64,000 nt of DNA from JALNZU01 sp964463695 (GTDB taxonomy: Bacteria; Bacteroidota; Bacteroidia; Bacteroidales; F082), in assembly GCA_964463695.1 (NCBI GenBank), contig CAYXCZ010000009.1, positions 54,777 to 118,776 on the forward strand, written 5' to 3'. Shown in pieces: positions 1-8,613 of the stretch (the stretch's first letter is position 1; every line of letters begins with the position of its first letter). The translations under genes and the position numbers were made by a program. A model generated the notes under the pieces. That model ran no database searches. It had not been told where the DNA came from and was given only the letters and a program-made list of their open reading frames with translations.

Positions 1-12
1 AAGCTTATTCAT
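1..12 (-). CDS. Possible start of a gene running off the left edge
   Basis: Reading leftwards on the minus strand, an ATG occupies 12-10 and opens MNKL before the window ends. A good -7 element lies 18 bases upstream of it. The pairing of box and start is the same as at many genes here. With four codons visible no product can be named, and the start itself is an inference. Confidence 0.3.
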
Positions 13-30
13 TTAATGACAAATTTGCTG

Positions 31-38
31 CAAAGATA
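31..38 (-). promoter_or_regulatory. Candidate -7 element TATCTTTG
   Basis: Minus-strand TATCTTTG matches the Bacteroidota -7 consensus TAnnTTTG and faces the ATG at position 12. No convincing -33 TTTG was seen. Confidence 0.35.
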
Positions 39-102
39 CGTCAGCTTCCAATATCTGCTTCGAGTTGCTTAATCTGCATTTGAAGAACTGGCTTGAACTC
101 CT

Positions 103-483
103 CTATTTCAATACATATGTTGCCAATACTTTTTGGACATCGTACACATTTACCGCTCTATTGAATTGTTTTACAATACTCGGTAGTTGCTCACTCGATA
201 CCCAGATTTTTAATTCTGCTTCAAGATCAAAAGGCCCTGCAGTTTCGATACTAAAGCGGGTAATGCTCTTGTATGTAATTGATTTATAATCAATTTTGCT
301 ACCTGTCAGCCCCTGCTTCTCCACTAAAATCATCCGCTTATTGGTAAAAATGAACACGTCGCGTATCAATTTAAAGCCAAGTTCGATTTCTTCATCAGAG
401 ATCAAAAGCTTTCCATAATCATTTAAAAGTGTTTCCTGGCTAATCGATCCTGCATTACCAAGAAGTGCTGAGAATAGTCCCAT
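103..483 (-). CDS. Bacterial PH-domain protein
   Basis: This 126-residue protein looks like a single bacterial pleckstrin-homology-like domain. It begins with a short helix (MGLFSALLGNA), followed by alternating strands and the segment 'FIFTNKRMILVEKQG' near residues 45-59, which is typical of this fold, and it ends with a helix (YDVQKVLATYVLK). There is no signal peptide or membrane segment, so it is probably cytosolic. Members are widespread and mostly uncharacterised; ligand and role are unknown. It lies 26 bases downstream of the methyltransferase gene on the same strand, and no separate promoter was seen in that gap, so the two are likely co-transcribed. Family assignment is from pattern recognition of the fold, not from a search. 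Confidence 0.75.
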   Translation of the reverse strand: MGLFSALLGNAGSISQETLLNDYGKLLISDEEIELGFKLIRDVFIFTNKRMILVEKQGLTGSKIDYKSITYKSITRFSIETAGPFDLEAELKIWVSSEQLPSIVKQFNRAVNVYDVQKVLATYVLK

Positions 484-509
484 AATTATTTCAATTTTTA
501 TAATGTGAT

Positions 510-1286
510 TTACTTCGTCTTAGATGCAATAACGAGCATTTCAAAATCCCCTGTCGTGAGTTGATCATTTCTCGAAAAAGCACCAAGCTTTGCTCCAAAA
601 AATTCAATCGCCTGGAAACCCAGCGACTTCAAAAGCCATGTGATTTCACTTGGCACGTAATAACGCTCGTTGCAATCGAGAGAAATCATCTTTCCATTAT
701 CATCCTCAATTTCAGTGATATTATGATCCCTGAAAGTCATTAGATCGAAATTATTGTTTCGGTAAGTGGCTGATCCTTCTAGCTTTCCTGCACCACAAAA
801 GGCTTCAATTGAATGATATAGCGGGAAAAGTCCATTAAGTGTTGTAAAAATAAATTTTCCGTCTTCTCTTATCGACTTGGCAACATTTCTGAGGATTTCA
901 TAATTCATTTCATCAGTTTCCATCAATGGGAACCCACCTTCACACATCATAATGGCAAGGTCAAACTGATTCTCAAATGGAAGATCACGGGCATCATGAT
1001 GTAAAAAATCAATTTGTAAATCCAGAATTTTTGCCTTTTCGCGTGCCCTTTCCAATAAAGTTTCTGATAAATCAATTCCTGTTACCTGATATCCCCTTTT
1101 ACTCAATTCAATGGAATGCCTTCCTGTTCCACATCCCACATCCAAAATACGAATCGATTTGTTGAAGTTAATCTCGTTTTCCAGAAAATCACACTCACCC
1201 AAAGTACCTTGAACAAAAACTTCCTGATCATACTTTTGACCATAATTCTCGAAAAGTGTTTCATACCATTGTTTCATAACATACAT
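510..1286 (-). CDS. Class I SAM-dependent methyltransferase
   Basis: The 258-residue protein has the Rossmann-type methyltransferase core. Motif I is DVGCGTGRHSIEL at about residues 49-61, followed by the acidic ribose-binding motif (VTGIDLS), the adenine-contacting DARDLPF and the motif IV region FDLAIMMCEG. These residues bind S-adenosylmethionine; the acceptor cannot be told from sequence. The C-terminal half (residues about 150-258) carries the strand-rich lid, with YYVPSEITWLLKSLGF resembling small-molecule or ubiquinone/polyketide-type methyltransferases. An in-frame ATG at 1277 (MKQWYETLF) is an equally likely start. The gene leads a two-gene unit with the PH-domain gene. There is no signal peptide, so it acts in the cytoplasm. 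Confidence 0.85.
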   Translation of the reverse strand: MYVMKQWYETLFENYGQKYDQEVFVQGTLGECDFLENEINFNKSIRILDVGCGTGRHSIELSKRGYQVTGIDLSETLLERAREKAKILDLQIDFLHHDARDLPFENQFDLAIMMCEGGFPLMETDEMNYEILRNVAKSIREDGKFIFTTLNGLFPLYHSIEAFCGAGKLEGSATYRNNNFDLMTFRDHNITEIEDDNGKMISLDCNERYYVPSEITWLLKSLGFQAIEFFGAKLGAFSRNDQLTTGDFEMLVIASKTK

Positions 1287-1595
1287 ATATTTAATGTGTT
1301 GTAATAATCAAAACCGACTTACCGATCAAAAAAATAATTGATTTACTGACTAAATAAAACTGGTTATTAATGGAATTAAATAAAGAAGTAAAGATAATGA
1401 GCAGATCACAATTTTCCTGGAAATCTTTAAAAAAAATGTTGAAAAAGACGATTCTTTTTAAATTATAAAGTGCCATACTTCTATCCCACTTCCAGAATTT
1501 TACTTTTTTTAAGCTACAGCTCCGGGTTTGAGAAGTTGTTTAAACAATAATTAACATCCTGAAGATTTGATTTTGGTATTTTTGCAGGCTTAAAT
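1287..1595. other. AT-rich intergenic region between divergent genes
   Basis: This 309-base stretch separates the divergent methyltransferase and His-rich-protein genes. The only signal I support is the plus-strand -7 box at 1577-1584. A 61-codon minus-strand frame inside it is low-complexity and hydrophobic without any recognisable feature, and was not called. Confidence 0.5.
1577..1584 (+). promoter_or_regulatory. Candidate -7 element TATTTTTG
   Basis: An exact match to TAnnTTTG ends 11 bases before the ATG of the His-rich small protein. This predicts a very short leader and supports the start at 1596. No clear -33 element was found at the usual spacing. Confidence 0.55.
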
Positions 1596-1946
1596 ATGTT
1601 AAATAAACAGGCTTCAAATACAACCCGGATAGCACTTTTGCTACTTTTTCTTGCCTATTTTGGCAGCACAAACCTGTTTTACCATAGTCATATCATTAAT
1701 GGATCGCTTGTAACGCATTCACATCCTTACAGTGGTGAGGCAAACCAACATACTCATTCCACTGAAAGTTTGTTCGTAATCCAACTATTAGGTCATTTTA
1801 GCTTTATAAGTGGCATAATGATATTTATCGGCACATTACTGTGTTCTTTTATTGCCAGGATTGGGTTATCAGATGTTATAAAAAAAATCCGTCAGGAATC
1901 ACTGGCCTACGGAATCAATAAAGCTCCCCCTTACCAGTATATTTAG
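1596..1946 (+). CDS. Small His-rich two-helix membrane protein
   Basis: This 116-residue protein has two predicted membrane helices (about residues 11-29 and 68-92) joined by a polar, histidine-rich loop. The loop holds three HxH pairs: H30/H32, H41/H43 and H52/H54, spaced exactly 11 residues apart, plus acidic residues E48 and E57. HxH pairs are common transition-metal ligands, so a metal-binding role is a reasonable inference but not shown. A TonB-dependent receptor follows on the same strand 143 bases downstream, suggesting a shared uptake function. The C-terminal tail is basic and then ends in PPYQYI. I do not recognise a named family; comparable short His-rich proteins occur ahead of TonB receptors in other Bacteroidota, from memory. 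Confidence 0.7.
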   Translation: MLNKQASNTTRIALLLLFLAYFGSTNLFYHSHIINGSLVTHSHPYSGEANQHTHSTESLFVIQLLGHFSFISGIMIFIGTLLCSFIARIGLSDVIKKIRQESLAYGINKAPPYQYI

Positions 1947-1969
1947 GTTATTAATTTGATTTTCAGTAT

Positions 1970-1997
1970 TTAGTAATTCACTTATATATATTACTAA
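1970..1997. promoter_or_regulatory. Inverted repeat upstream of the TonB receptor
   Basis: A perfect 8-base inverted repeat, TTAGTAAT and ATTACTAA separated by 12 bases, lies 92 bases ahead of the TonB receptor start. It could be a regulator-binding site controlling the receptor. Being AT-rich, it may also be chance. Confidence 0.3.
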
Positions 1998-2089
1998 GTT
2001 CAGATATCAAGCATATTGTTTTTGGATTTGTACCAAATTACAACTTCCTTTCAAAAATTTTACTTCTATTATTTTTTAAAAAACTCAAA

Positions 2090-4474
2090 ATGAAATTTTG
2101 CATGAAACCCTTCATATATACCTTTCTTATCTTTTTCCTTTTGTCAACACAATCCCTTCTGGCTCAAAAACAAACCGATTCCAATATTTTCGGGCATGTT
2201 GTTTCCAAGGGGGAGCATTTACCTTTTGTTAGTATTGCCATAAAAGGCACAGCAATTGGAACTGCAACTGATCAAACCGGTCATTTTCGCTTGCTTGATG
2301 TGCCACTGGGTAAAATTACGCTTATCGCTTCCTTTGTTGGATATAAAACTCAAGAAATAAATGTTTTTACTGAAAGCAACAAAACAATCGAAATCAATTT
2401 TGAATTAATGGAAGATGCATTGCGTCTGGATGAAGTTGTTGTCACAGGCAAGAAAGACGGAGAACGCAGAGGCGAAGCTTCTTTTATTGTAAACAGCATT
2501 AGTGCTCAGCTTTTTAGCAACACACAAGCCTTAACCTTAGGTGAAGGATTAAATTACTGTTCAGGATTAAGATTGGAAACTAACTGCTCAAATTGCGGTT
2601 TCACGCAAGTGCGTCTCAATGGACTGGAAGGTCCTTATTCTCAAATTCTTATAAATGGCAGAGCTATCTTCAGCGGCTTGGCAGGTGTTTATGGTCTTGA
2701 GCTTATTCCTGCAGCAATGATTGAGAAGGTGGAGGTGACTCGTGGCGGAGGATCAGCGCAATACGGAGGAAATGCCATAGCCGGAACAATCAATTTAAAG
2801 CTCAAAGATCCTCTTTCAAACAGTTGGGAAATCGGAACAGATGTTCAAAAAGTTGGTATTGGCTTATTTGGTAACACAAAAGCATCCAACGATTTAAGTT
2901 ATAATTTCACAACATCCATTGTTACAGATGATCATAAAACCGGGTTAGCCGTATTTGGCATTCTTCGTAACAGACAGCCGTTGGATGTTAACGATGACAG
3001 CTTTACAGAAATCACGCAACTTGACAACACTAGCTTGGGTTCACGACTCTATCATCGTTTTGATGATCGCACAAAACTAACAGCCGATTTCTTTTATGTA
3101 AACGAGTTCAGAAGAGGCGGCAACAAGCTTCATCTTCCTGAACACGAGGCAGATATTGCAGAATCACTTAAGCATAAAATTGGTTCGGGAGCATTGACTC
3201 TTGAACGATTTATTGGTAAAGAAAGTCTGGGCACCTTGTTCTTTGCTGGTCAATCCGTAAAAAGGGATTCTTATTATGGCGCTCAAAAATCCTTAAAAGA
3301 TTATGGTGTGACAAATGACTTCACCTACAATTCAGGCTTTCATTTTAAATCGAGTCTGAAATCAGTTCAAATCACCACAGGACTTGAACAAACAAGCAGC
3401 GTTTTAACTGATAAAAAGAAAGGATACTCTGATTGGGAAAATGCTGTAATTGAAGCAGATACAATTAGCAATGTTCCATTTGTTGAAGATAACATAACGG
3501 CACATCAGCAAAGTACAACAACAGCTTTGTTTTTGCAACTTGATCAAAGCTGGAAACGTTACAAGTATACTATTGGGGGACGGCTCGATCATTACCGGAT
3601 TAAAGATCTTGACCATCAATCAGATGTTGTTTCAGCTTTTGTTTTTTCACCCAGATTGAATTTAATGGCCGACTTAAGCCCTAATATTCAGGCACGTATA
3701 AGTTATTCGACCGGATTCAGAGCTCCTCAAATCTTTGATGAAGACTTGCATATTGAAGCATCGGCATCCCGAAAAATAATTCATATAAATTCACCTGACC
3801 TAAGACAGGAAAGCAGTCAAAGCTTCATGGCTTCGTTGGATTTAACTCTCGACAAAGGAAGGTCTTCGCTTTTTTTTCTGGCTGAAGGGTTTTATACCCA
3901 GCTCATGAATCCATTCGTAAATACATATGGCGAGCCTGATGCTGAAGGAGTTGTTGTTTATACCCGATCCAATGCAAAAGGAACAGCCATGGTTTATGGA
4001 ATGAATCTGGAGTTGAATTGGATTCCAATAAATAAAGTCAATACTACTATTGGGTACAGTCTTCAAACGAGTAAGTATTTTGATCCTCAAGAGTTTGGCC
4101 AAACAAAATTTTTACGAACTCCTAATCAGCATGGATTTTTTATTTTTGACTGGAAGCCTTCTAAAAAACTACTCATTGCGGCATCAGGTACATTTACAGG
4201 TAAAATGTTACTTGCCTATTTTGGTCCAACCATTCCCAATCCTGATGAAGGAGAGTTGCGCACGAGCAAATCCTTTACCGATATTGGATTAAAGGTTCAA
4301 TACACATTTAAGATCAACAATGCTTCACTTCAACTATATGCAGGCATTAAGAATTTATTGAATGAATACCAGTCAGACTTTGATTATGGACCAGACCGCG
4401 ACCCGGCCTATGTTTATGGGCCTGCTGCTCCGCGAACAGTTTATGCTGGACTGAAAATAGGCAACCTTCTTTAA
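2090..4474 (+). CDS. TonB-dependent outer-membrane receptor
   Basis: The 794-residue protein has a signal peptide (about 1-25, ending LLAQ), a carboxypeptidase-regulatory-like domain (about 30-115, including GHFRLLDVPLGKITL), a plug domain (about 125-240) and a 22-strand-type barrel ending in a C-terminal aromatic/hydrophobic strand. The TonB-box region is near EVVVTGKK. The plug has three cysteines, C157, C166 and C169, the last two in NCSNCGF. This type transports metal complexes, haem or vitamins using proton-motive force via TonB/ExbBD. The substrate is not determinable. The preceding His-rich membrane protein and the plug cysteines favour a metal or metal complex. There is no SusD partner, unlike the pair at 49.6-54.6 kb. 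Confidence 0.9.
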   Translation: MKFCMKPFIYTFLIFFLLSTQSLLAQKQTDSNIFGHVVSKGEHLPFVSIAIKGTAIGTATDQTGHFRLLDVPLGKITLIASFVGYKTQEINVFTESNKTIEINFELMEDALRLDEVVVTGKKDGERRGEASFIVNSISAQLFSNTQALTLGEGLNYCSGLRLETNCSNCGFTQVRLNGLEGPYSQILINGRAIFSGLAGVYGLELIPAAMIEKVEVTRGGGSAQYGGNAIAGTINLKLKDPLSNSWEIGTDVQKVGIGLFGNTKASNDLSYNFTTSIVTDDHKTGLAVFGILRNRQPLDVNDDSFTEITQLDNTSLGSRLYHRFDDRTKLTADFFYVNEFRRGGNKLHLPEHEADIAESLKHKIGSGALTLERFIGKESLGTLFFAGQSVKRDSYYGAQKSLKDYGVTNDFTYNSGFHFKSSLKSVQITTGLEQTSSVLTDKKKGYSDWENAVIEADTISNVPFVEDNITAHQQSTTTALFLQLDQSWKRYKYTIGGRLDHYRIKDLDHQSDVVSAFVFSPRLNLMADLSPNIQARISYSTGFRAPQIFDEDLHIEASASRKIIHINSPDLRQESSQSFMASLDLTLDKGRSSLFFLAEGFYTQLMNPFVNTYGEPDAEGVVVYTRSNAKGTAMVYGMNLELNWIPINKVNTTIGYSLQTSKYFDPQEFGQTKFLRTPNQHGFFIFDWKPSKKLLIAASGTFTGKMLLAYFGPTIPNPDEGELRTSKSFTDIGLKVQYTFKINNASLQLYAGIKNLLNEYQSDFDYGPDRDPAYVYGPAAPRTVYAGLKIGNLL

Positions 4475-4525
4475 AGAAAACCATTCATCTGCCCATAAAA
4501 ACATGCACTAAACCGCAGGAATCAT

Positions 4526-4533
4526 TATCTTTG
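4526..4533 (+). promoter_or_regulatory. Candidate -7 element TATCTTTG
   Basis: A TAnnTTTG match lies 20 bases ahead of the adenine deaminase ATG. This suggests the gene has its own promoter rather than depending on the TonB receptor 79 bases upstream. Confidence 0.5.
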
Positions 4534-4553
4534 TTTATCAAAAACACAATGTC

Positions 4554-6194
4554 ATGCAAAACAAAAACACCTTTAGTCTTCGGGGACAAATAGTAGATAT
4601 TATAAATGAAACCATTTTTCCAGGAACAGTCAATATATCAAACGGAAAGATACAGTCTATTGTAAAAGAAGATGTTAGCGAAACAAATTTTATACTTCCG
4701 GGATTAATTGATGCACACATTCATATTGAAAGTTCTATGCTAACACCTTCGGCATTTGCCCGGTTGGCTGTTGTTCATGGTACCGTGGCCACAGTATCAG
4801 ATCCTCATGAAATTGCAAATGTTTTAGGTATCGATGGCGTTGATTTTATGATTGAAAACGGGCGGACTGTACCGTTTAAATTTTATTTCGGGGCTCCAAG
4901 TTGTGTTCCTGCCACTGGTTTTGAGAGTGCTGGTGCGGTGCTTGGAGTTGAAGAAATGGAGCAATTGATGAGTCGTCCCGAAATTCATTATATGGCAGAA
5001 ATGATGAATTACCCAGGTGTCATTTTCAAAGATGCAGAAGTTTTAGCAAAACTTGAAGTAGCTAAAAAATATGGAAAGCCTGTTGATGGCCATGCGCCCG
5101 GATTAAAAGGTGAAGAAGCACGTGCATATATTGAAGCGGGTATTACTACTGATCATGAGTGCTTTACTATGGAAGAAGCTCTCGACAAGATCAAGTATGG
5201 AATGAAAATCCAGATAAGGGAAGGCAGTGCTGCCAAGAATTTTGATGCTCTGATTGGACTACTTCATACACATCCGGATAAGGTGCTTTTTTGTAGTGAT
5301 GACAAACATCCTGACGACCTTATTAAGGGACATATTAATTTGATGGTTAAAAAGGCTATTTCATTAGGATACAATCCTTTAACTGTATTAAGAAGTTGCA
5401 TACTCAACCCGGTAAATCATTATAAGCTGGATGTTGGATTACTTCAAAAAGGGGATTCAGCCGATCTTATTGTTGTTGACAATCTGAAAGATTTCACGGT
5501 TTTATCAACCTATATTAATGGTGAAAAAGTAGCGGAGAACGGACAAACCTTGATTGAATATCAACAAACAGACACACCTAATCACTTCAATGTTGATCAA
5601 ATAGGAGTAGAAGATTTACAAATTAAAGGCAGCGGCTCAAAAATTAGAATCATTGAAGCAATTGAAGGTCAATTAATAACAAACACTATTCTGGATTATC
5701 CCTTGTTAGAAAACGGTTTTATGGTAAGCGACCTCAAGCGCGATTATCTAAAAATGGTTGTTCTGAACCGATACAAAAAAGACAATCCTTCGATCGCATT
5801 CATTAAAAATATAGGATTGACTAAAGGTGCCATTGCCTCTACTGTTGCTCACGACAGCCATAATATTATTGCCGTAGGTTCGGATGATGCTTTGATGGTT
5901 AAAGCTATCAATACCTTGATTGAATCAAAAGGAGGTGTTGTGGCCGTGACAAATGACCAGCTTGAATTGTTGCCATTGCCGGTTGCTGGTCTGATGTCGG
6001 CTGAAGATGGGCGAATTGTTGCAAAATGTTATGAAAAGGCCGATGCTCTTGCAAAACAAGCCGGAACCAAATTACATGCCCCATTTATGACATTGTCATT
6101 TATGGCGCTACTGGTTATCCCTCAACTGAAACTGAGCGACAAAGGCCTCTTTGATGGATCAACATTCTCATTTACCAGTCTTGAAGTAGCTTAA
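4554..6194 (+). CDS. ade: Adenine deaminase
   Basis: This amidohydrolase converts adenine to hypoxanthine and ammonia in purine salvage and acts in the cytoplasm. The 546-residue length is normal for the AdeC type. Visible signatures are the metal-binding DAHIHIESSML near residue 52-62, SDPHEIANVLG near 83-93, VDGHAPGLKG near 179-188, TDHECFTMEEA near 202-212 and the SDDKHPDD box near 246-253. The last is distinctive for bacterial adenine deaminase. The C-terminal domain includes GGVVAVTNDQLELLPLPVAGLMS, also family-typical (quoted from about residue 462). The gene appears monocistronic with its own -7 element. The nearby ArsR-like gene is 166 bases downstream behind its own promoter. Confidence 0.95.
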   Translation: MQNKNTFSLRGQIVDIINETIFPGTVNISNGKIQSIVKEDVSETNFILPGLIDAHIHIESSMLTPSAFARLAVVHGTVATVSDPHEIANVLGIDGVDFMIENGRTVPFKFYFGAPSCVPATGFESAGAVLGVEEMEQLMSRPEIHYMAEMMNYPGVIFKDAEVLAKLEVAKKYGKPVDGHAPGLKGEEARAYIEAGITTDHECFTMEEALDKIKYGMKIQIREGSAAKNFDALIGLLHTHPDKVLFCSDDKHPDDLIKGHINLMVKKAISLGYNPLTVLRSCILNPVNHYKLDVGLLQKGDSADLIVVDNLKDFTVLSTYINGEKVAENGQTLIEYQQTDTPNHFNVDQIGVEDLQIKGSGSKIRIIEAIEGQLITNTILDYPLLENGFMVSDLKRDYLKMVVLNRYKKDNPSIAFIKNIGLTKGAIASTVAHDSHNIIAVGSDDALMVKAINTLIESKGGVVAVTNDQLELLPLPVAGLMSAEDGRIVAKCYEKADALAKQAGTKLHAPFMTLSFMALLVIPQLKLSDKGLFDGSTFSFTSLEVA

Positions 6195-6307
6195 AAATCA
6201 CTTTTTACCTAAGGGAATCACTCGAATTTTGGCTTAATTTGTGACATCCTCTTGGCGCTAATTTAGACTAGCTCTATATTATGCCTTCATGCATATATTT
6301 ATATATG

Positions 6308-6331
6308 TTACTGTTAATAAATAAACAGTAA
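6308..6331. promoter_or_regulatory. Operator-like dyad upstream of the ArsR gene
   Basis: Perfect 8-base arms TTACTGTT and AACAGTAA flank an 8-base AT spacer. The dyad ends five bases before the -7 element at 6337, so a bound dimer would cover the -33 to -7 spacer. Its position and symmetry fit autorepression by the winged-helix protein encoded 30 bases downstream. Confidence 0.55.
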
Positions 6332-6336
6332 TTGAC

Positions 6337-6344
6337 TATTTTTG
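6337..6344 (+). promoter_or_regulatory. -7 element TATTTTTG of the ArsR gene
   Basis: An exact TAnnTTTG match ends 16 bases before the ATG at 6361, directly downstream of the dyad at 6308-6331. Confidence 0.6.
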
Positions 6345-6360
6345 CAGAAATTGATGTAAA

Positions 6361-6663
6361 ATGGAAAATATAGCCCTAAGCGCAATCAAACTAGAACAGA
6401 TGGCCTCCAAACTCAAAGCCATTGCTCATCCAACACGCATTGCCATTATTGAAATGCTATCAGGAGAAAAGTATTTAAGTGTTACAGAGATTTACATCAA
6501 CCTTGATATTGAGCAGGCAGCAGCCTCTCACCATCTGAATATTATGAAAAACAAAGGCATTTTAGATTCACGTAGACAAGGTAAAAAGATTTTCTATTTC
6601 CTTCAAAACGAGGCACTTGCTGATGTAATGCGTTGCATTAACAAATGTAAGGATTGCGATTAG
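6361..6663 (+). CDS. ArsR/SmtB-type winged-helix regulator
   Basis: The 100-residue protein matches the ArsR fold: LKAIAHPTRIAIIEML (about 18-33), a recognition-helix segment AAASHHLNIMKNKGILDSR (about 57-75) and the wing RRQGKKIFYFL. Such dimers repress promoters and release DNA on binding metal, a ligand or on oxidation. The C-terminal helix ends with cysteines C92, C96 and C99 (CX3CX2C), which could bind a thiophilic metal or sense redox state; this is an inference, since the classical ArsR and SmtB ligand motifs are not evident. An operator-like dyad overlaps its promoter, suggesting autoregulation. No effector gene follows in the same direction; the next gene is convergent. Targets are therefore unknown. 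Confidence 0.88.
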   Translation: MENIALSAIKLEQMASKLKAIAHPTRIAIIEMLSGEKYLSVTEIYINLDIEQAAASHHLNIMKNKGILDSRRQGKKIFYFLQNEALADVMRCINKCKDCD

Positions 6664-6738
6664 TTTACTGAAAAAAACTACAAGAGATAGACTAATTATC
6701 GAAAATAACTACTTTGATTTTTAAGCACATGAATGCTG

Positions 6739-8601
6739 TCACTTTTTTTCTCCGGAAGAATCTTCCGAAGCACCAATAACCCATTCTTCTTCAAGATCCC
6801 AATTAGCTCGAATCTCCAGCTCTTTATCCATAAAGAAAACCCTCTCCGGCTGTTTTTTATTTACAAGGTCACCTGTATCCCATCGGCCATTGCTATTTTC
6901 ATCTATGATAGCTTTCACGATAAATTTTGCCGGTTTCATGAGTTCATATTTTAGCTTTTGTGAGCCACGAATTGTACGCTGTTCGACGACATCACCTTTT
7001 GGAGTAAGTAATTGAATGAGCACAGGAAAATCTGTTTCAGGTATTAAATCAAGCACTAATGTTCCATAATCGCTAATTGCAGGAACCTTAAAATCAATTG
7101 CTATCGTATCATTTGTCAGGCCACTTAATCCAAAAAAGACCGAGTCGGGAATAAGCACGCTATAATCCTTTTCCGCTTCAAAGGCAGGCACATCAAGGGT
7201 ATAATGTAAACCAAGGCTGTCGGATTTAACAAATGAGACCTGATTATAGATCGTATCACCGGCAGCAATATACCTGCTTGAGTCGCGCATTTGAAAGCGA
7301 ATTACCGGTTCGGGAAATGTTAAAGTAAGCTGTTTTCCAATATCAAGCTTCCGGCTCATGACCTTGGAGGTGAAATTTAATCCTGGACCTTCGGCCTTCT
7401 TTTTCTGATTTTTTCGGGCAGCCAGCGAAACTTTCGGGCTCATAGCCATACGAAGTGTATCATCAATCAGGGTATCATATTTGATTGATATCGGAATTGT
7501 GTCCAATACACTATCACGGTAAAACCACAACAATGTATCTTTCTTTGGCGTGTACATTTTTAATAACCCTAACGTATCAGGCAGTTGAATCATAGGCTCA
7601 ACACTTACATCTGGCGCAGGATATCGGAAAGCAAAACGCAGCTGACCTTTTTTGACAACTTCGGCACGTAGTAATTTTTGAGTGGAGTCGGGCTCATAAA
7701 AAAGATTCAGTGTATACGGCTTCAGTTTATCAAAAGAAAGCGAATCTGATCTTACTTTGGCAACATAAGCCAGACTATCACGTTGACGGTCAAAGCCCTG
7801 GTCGTGGTCATCATGCTGATGATCCATTGAATCGGTCGGAGGAGAATCCAATTCCTCAAAAATTGGATCCTGAATTATTTCTAAGAATTCGGGTTTAACT
7901 ATTTCATTTGAAAAAGCGATTGCCTCACCACCTTTATCATACTTGAAATTTGAATTCCTGTCTTCCAAAGCAAACATCAAATAAGGTTCATTACGGAGAT
8001 TTCTGAATCTGAAATTTCCTTTCTTATCTGTTCGCGAAACATAATAGGGTTTCTTCAAAAAAGGGAGTGAATCAACGGGAATGGTATCTTCTTCTATTCG
8101 GTATAAGAAAACGAAAACTTCTTCAGCGGCAATATCTTCGAAAGCAAAATGAACTTTTCCGCGAAAGGCCATGGAGTCGAGCACAGGACCGGTCGAAAAC
8201 ACAAAAGTATGAGCCGCAAGCGGATTGCTTTCTGTAAGGTCAACGATGGCATTACCAAAGAAAATCGTATAAGTTGTTTCAGGTTTCAGTTCTTCATCAA
8301 AACGAACCTGCAGCTTTTTACCTTTTATCCGATATTCAGGATTCTTTTCAAGAGGAGGAGAAATCAATGCCTGTTGATTTATTTTATCCAGCTTGATGTA
8401 TTCATTGAATTCTATTTCAATGGTCTTGCCATCAAAATTCACTGAATAATTAGCAGGAATTGAATTGATTACCTGTGGCGGAAGCGTATCTTTAATGCCA
8501 CCGGCAGGCATAACAGGATTAGCGCAACGGTAAAAGAATGTACCAATAACGGCGATCAAAAAATATGAGATAAACCTGAATATCGTGGAAGTGTCAATCA
8601 T
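6739..8601 (-). CDS. Ig-like domain lipoprotein
   Basis: Starting at the ATG at 8601 the protein has 620 residues, with a lipoprotein-type signal ending at C26 (FFYRC followed by ANPVMPAGG). The Cys-Ala-Asn-Pro start followed by Gly-Gly-x-Lys-Asp-Thr-x-Pro-Pro is the hallmark of a common Bacteroidota lipoprotein family with an N-terminal SbsA-like Ig domain (here about 30-130, including IEIEFNEYIKLD). Further beta-rich repeats follow. A longer frame upstream to 8688 would place the signal peptide internally and overlap a -7 box, so 8601 is preferred. A histidine/aspartate cluster lies at residues 260-267. It is probably anchored in the outer or inner membrane; molecular function is unknown. 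Confidence 0.82.
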   Translation of the reverse strand: MIDTSTIFRFISYFLIAVIGTFFYRCANPVMPAGGIKDTLPPQVINSIPANYSVNFDGKTIEIEFNEYIKLDKINQQALISPPLEKNPEYRIKGKKLQVRFDEELKPETTYTIFFGNAIVDLTESNPLAAHTFVFSTGPVLDSMAFRGKVHFAFEDIAAEEVFVFLYRIEEDTIPVDSLPFLKKPYYVSRTDKKGNFRFRNLRNEPYLMFALEDRNSNFKYDKGGEAIAFSNEIVKPEFLEIIQDPIFEELDSPPTDSMDHQHDDHDQGFDRQRDSLAYVAKVRSDSLSFDKLKPYTLNLFYEPDSTQKLLRAEVVKKGQLRFAFRYPAPDVSVEPMIQLPDTLGLLKMYTPKKDTLLWFYRDSVLDTIPISIKYDTLIDDTLRMAMSPKVSLAARKNQKKKAEGPGLNFTSKVMSRKLDIGKQLTLTFPEPVIRFQMRDSSRYIAAGDTIYNQVSFVKSDSLGLHYTLDVPAFEAEKDYSVLIPDSVFFGLSGLTNDTIAIDFKVPAISDYGTLVLDLIPETDFPVLIQLLTPKGDVVEQRTIRGSQKLKYELMKPAKFIVKAIIDENSNGRWDTGDLVNKKQPERVFFMDKELEIRANWDLEEEWVIGASEDSSGEKK

Positions 8602-8613
8602 AATGCAAAGATG

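Noticed and set aside
45..102. Minus-strand reading EFKPVLQMQIKQLEADIGS then stop, following the PH-domain gene in another frame
   Set aside because: It looks protein-like and could hint at a frameshifted C-terminal extension, but the PH domain ends normally in its own frame, and no start codon fits.
1291..1476. 61-codon hydrophobic minus-strand frame
   Set aside because: AT-rich low-complexity sequence without promoter, family match or sensible context.
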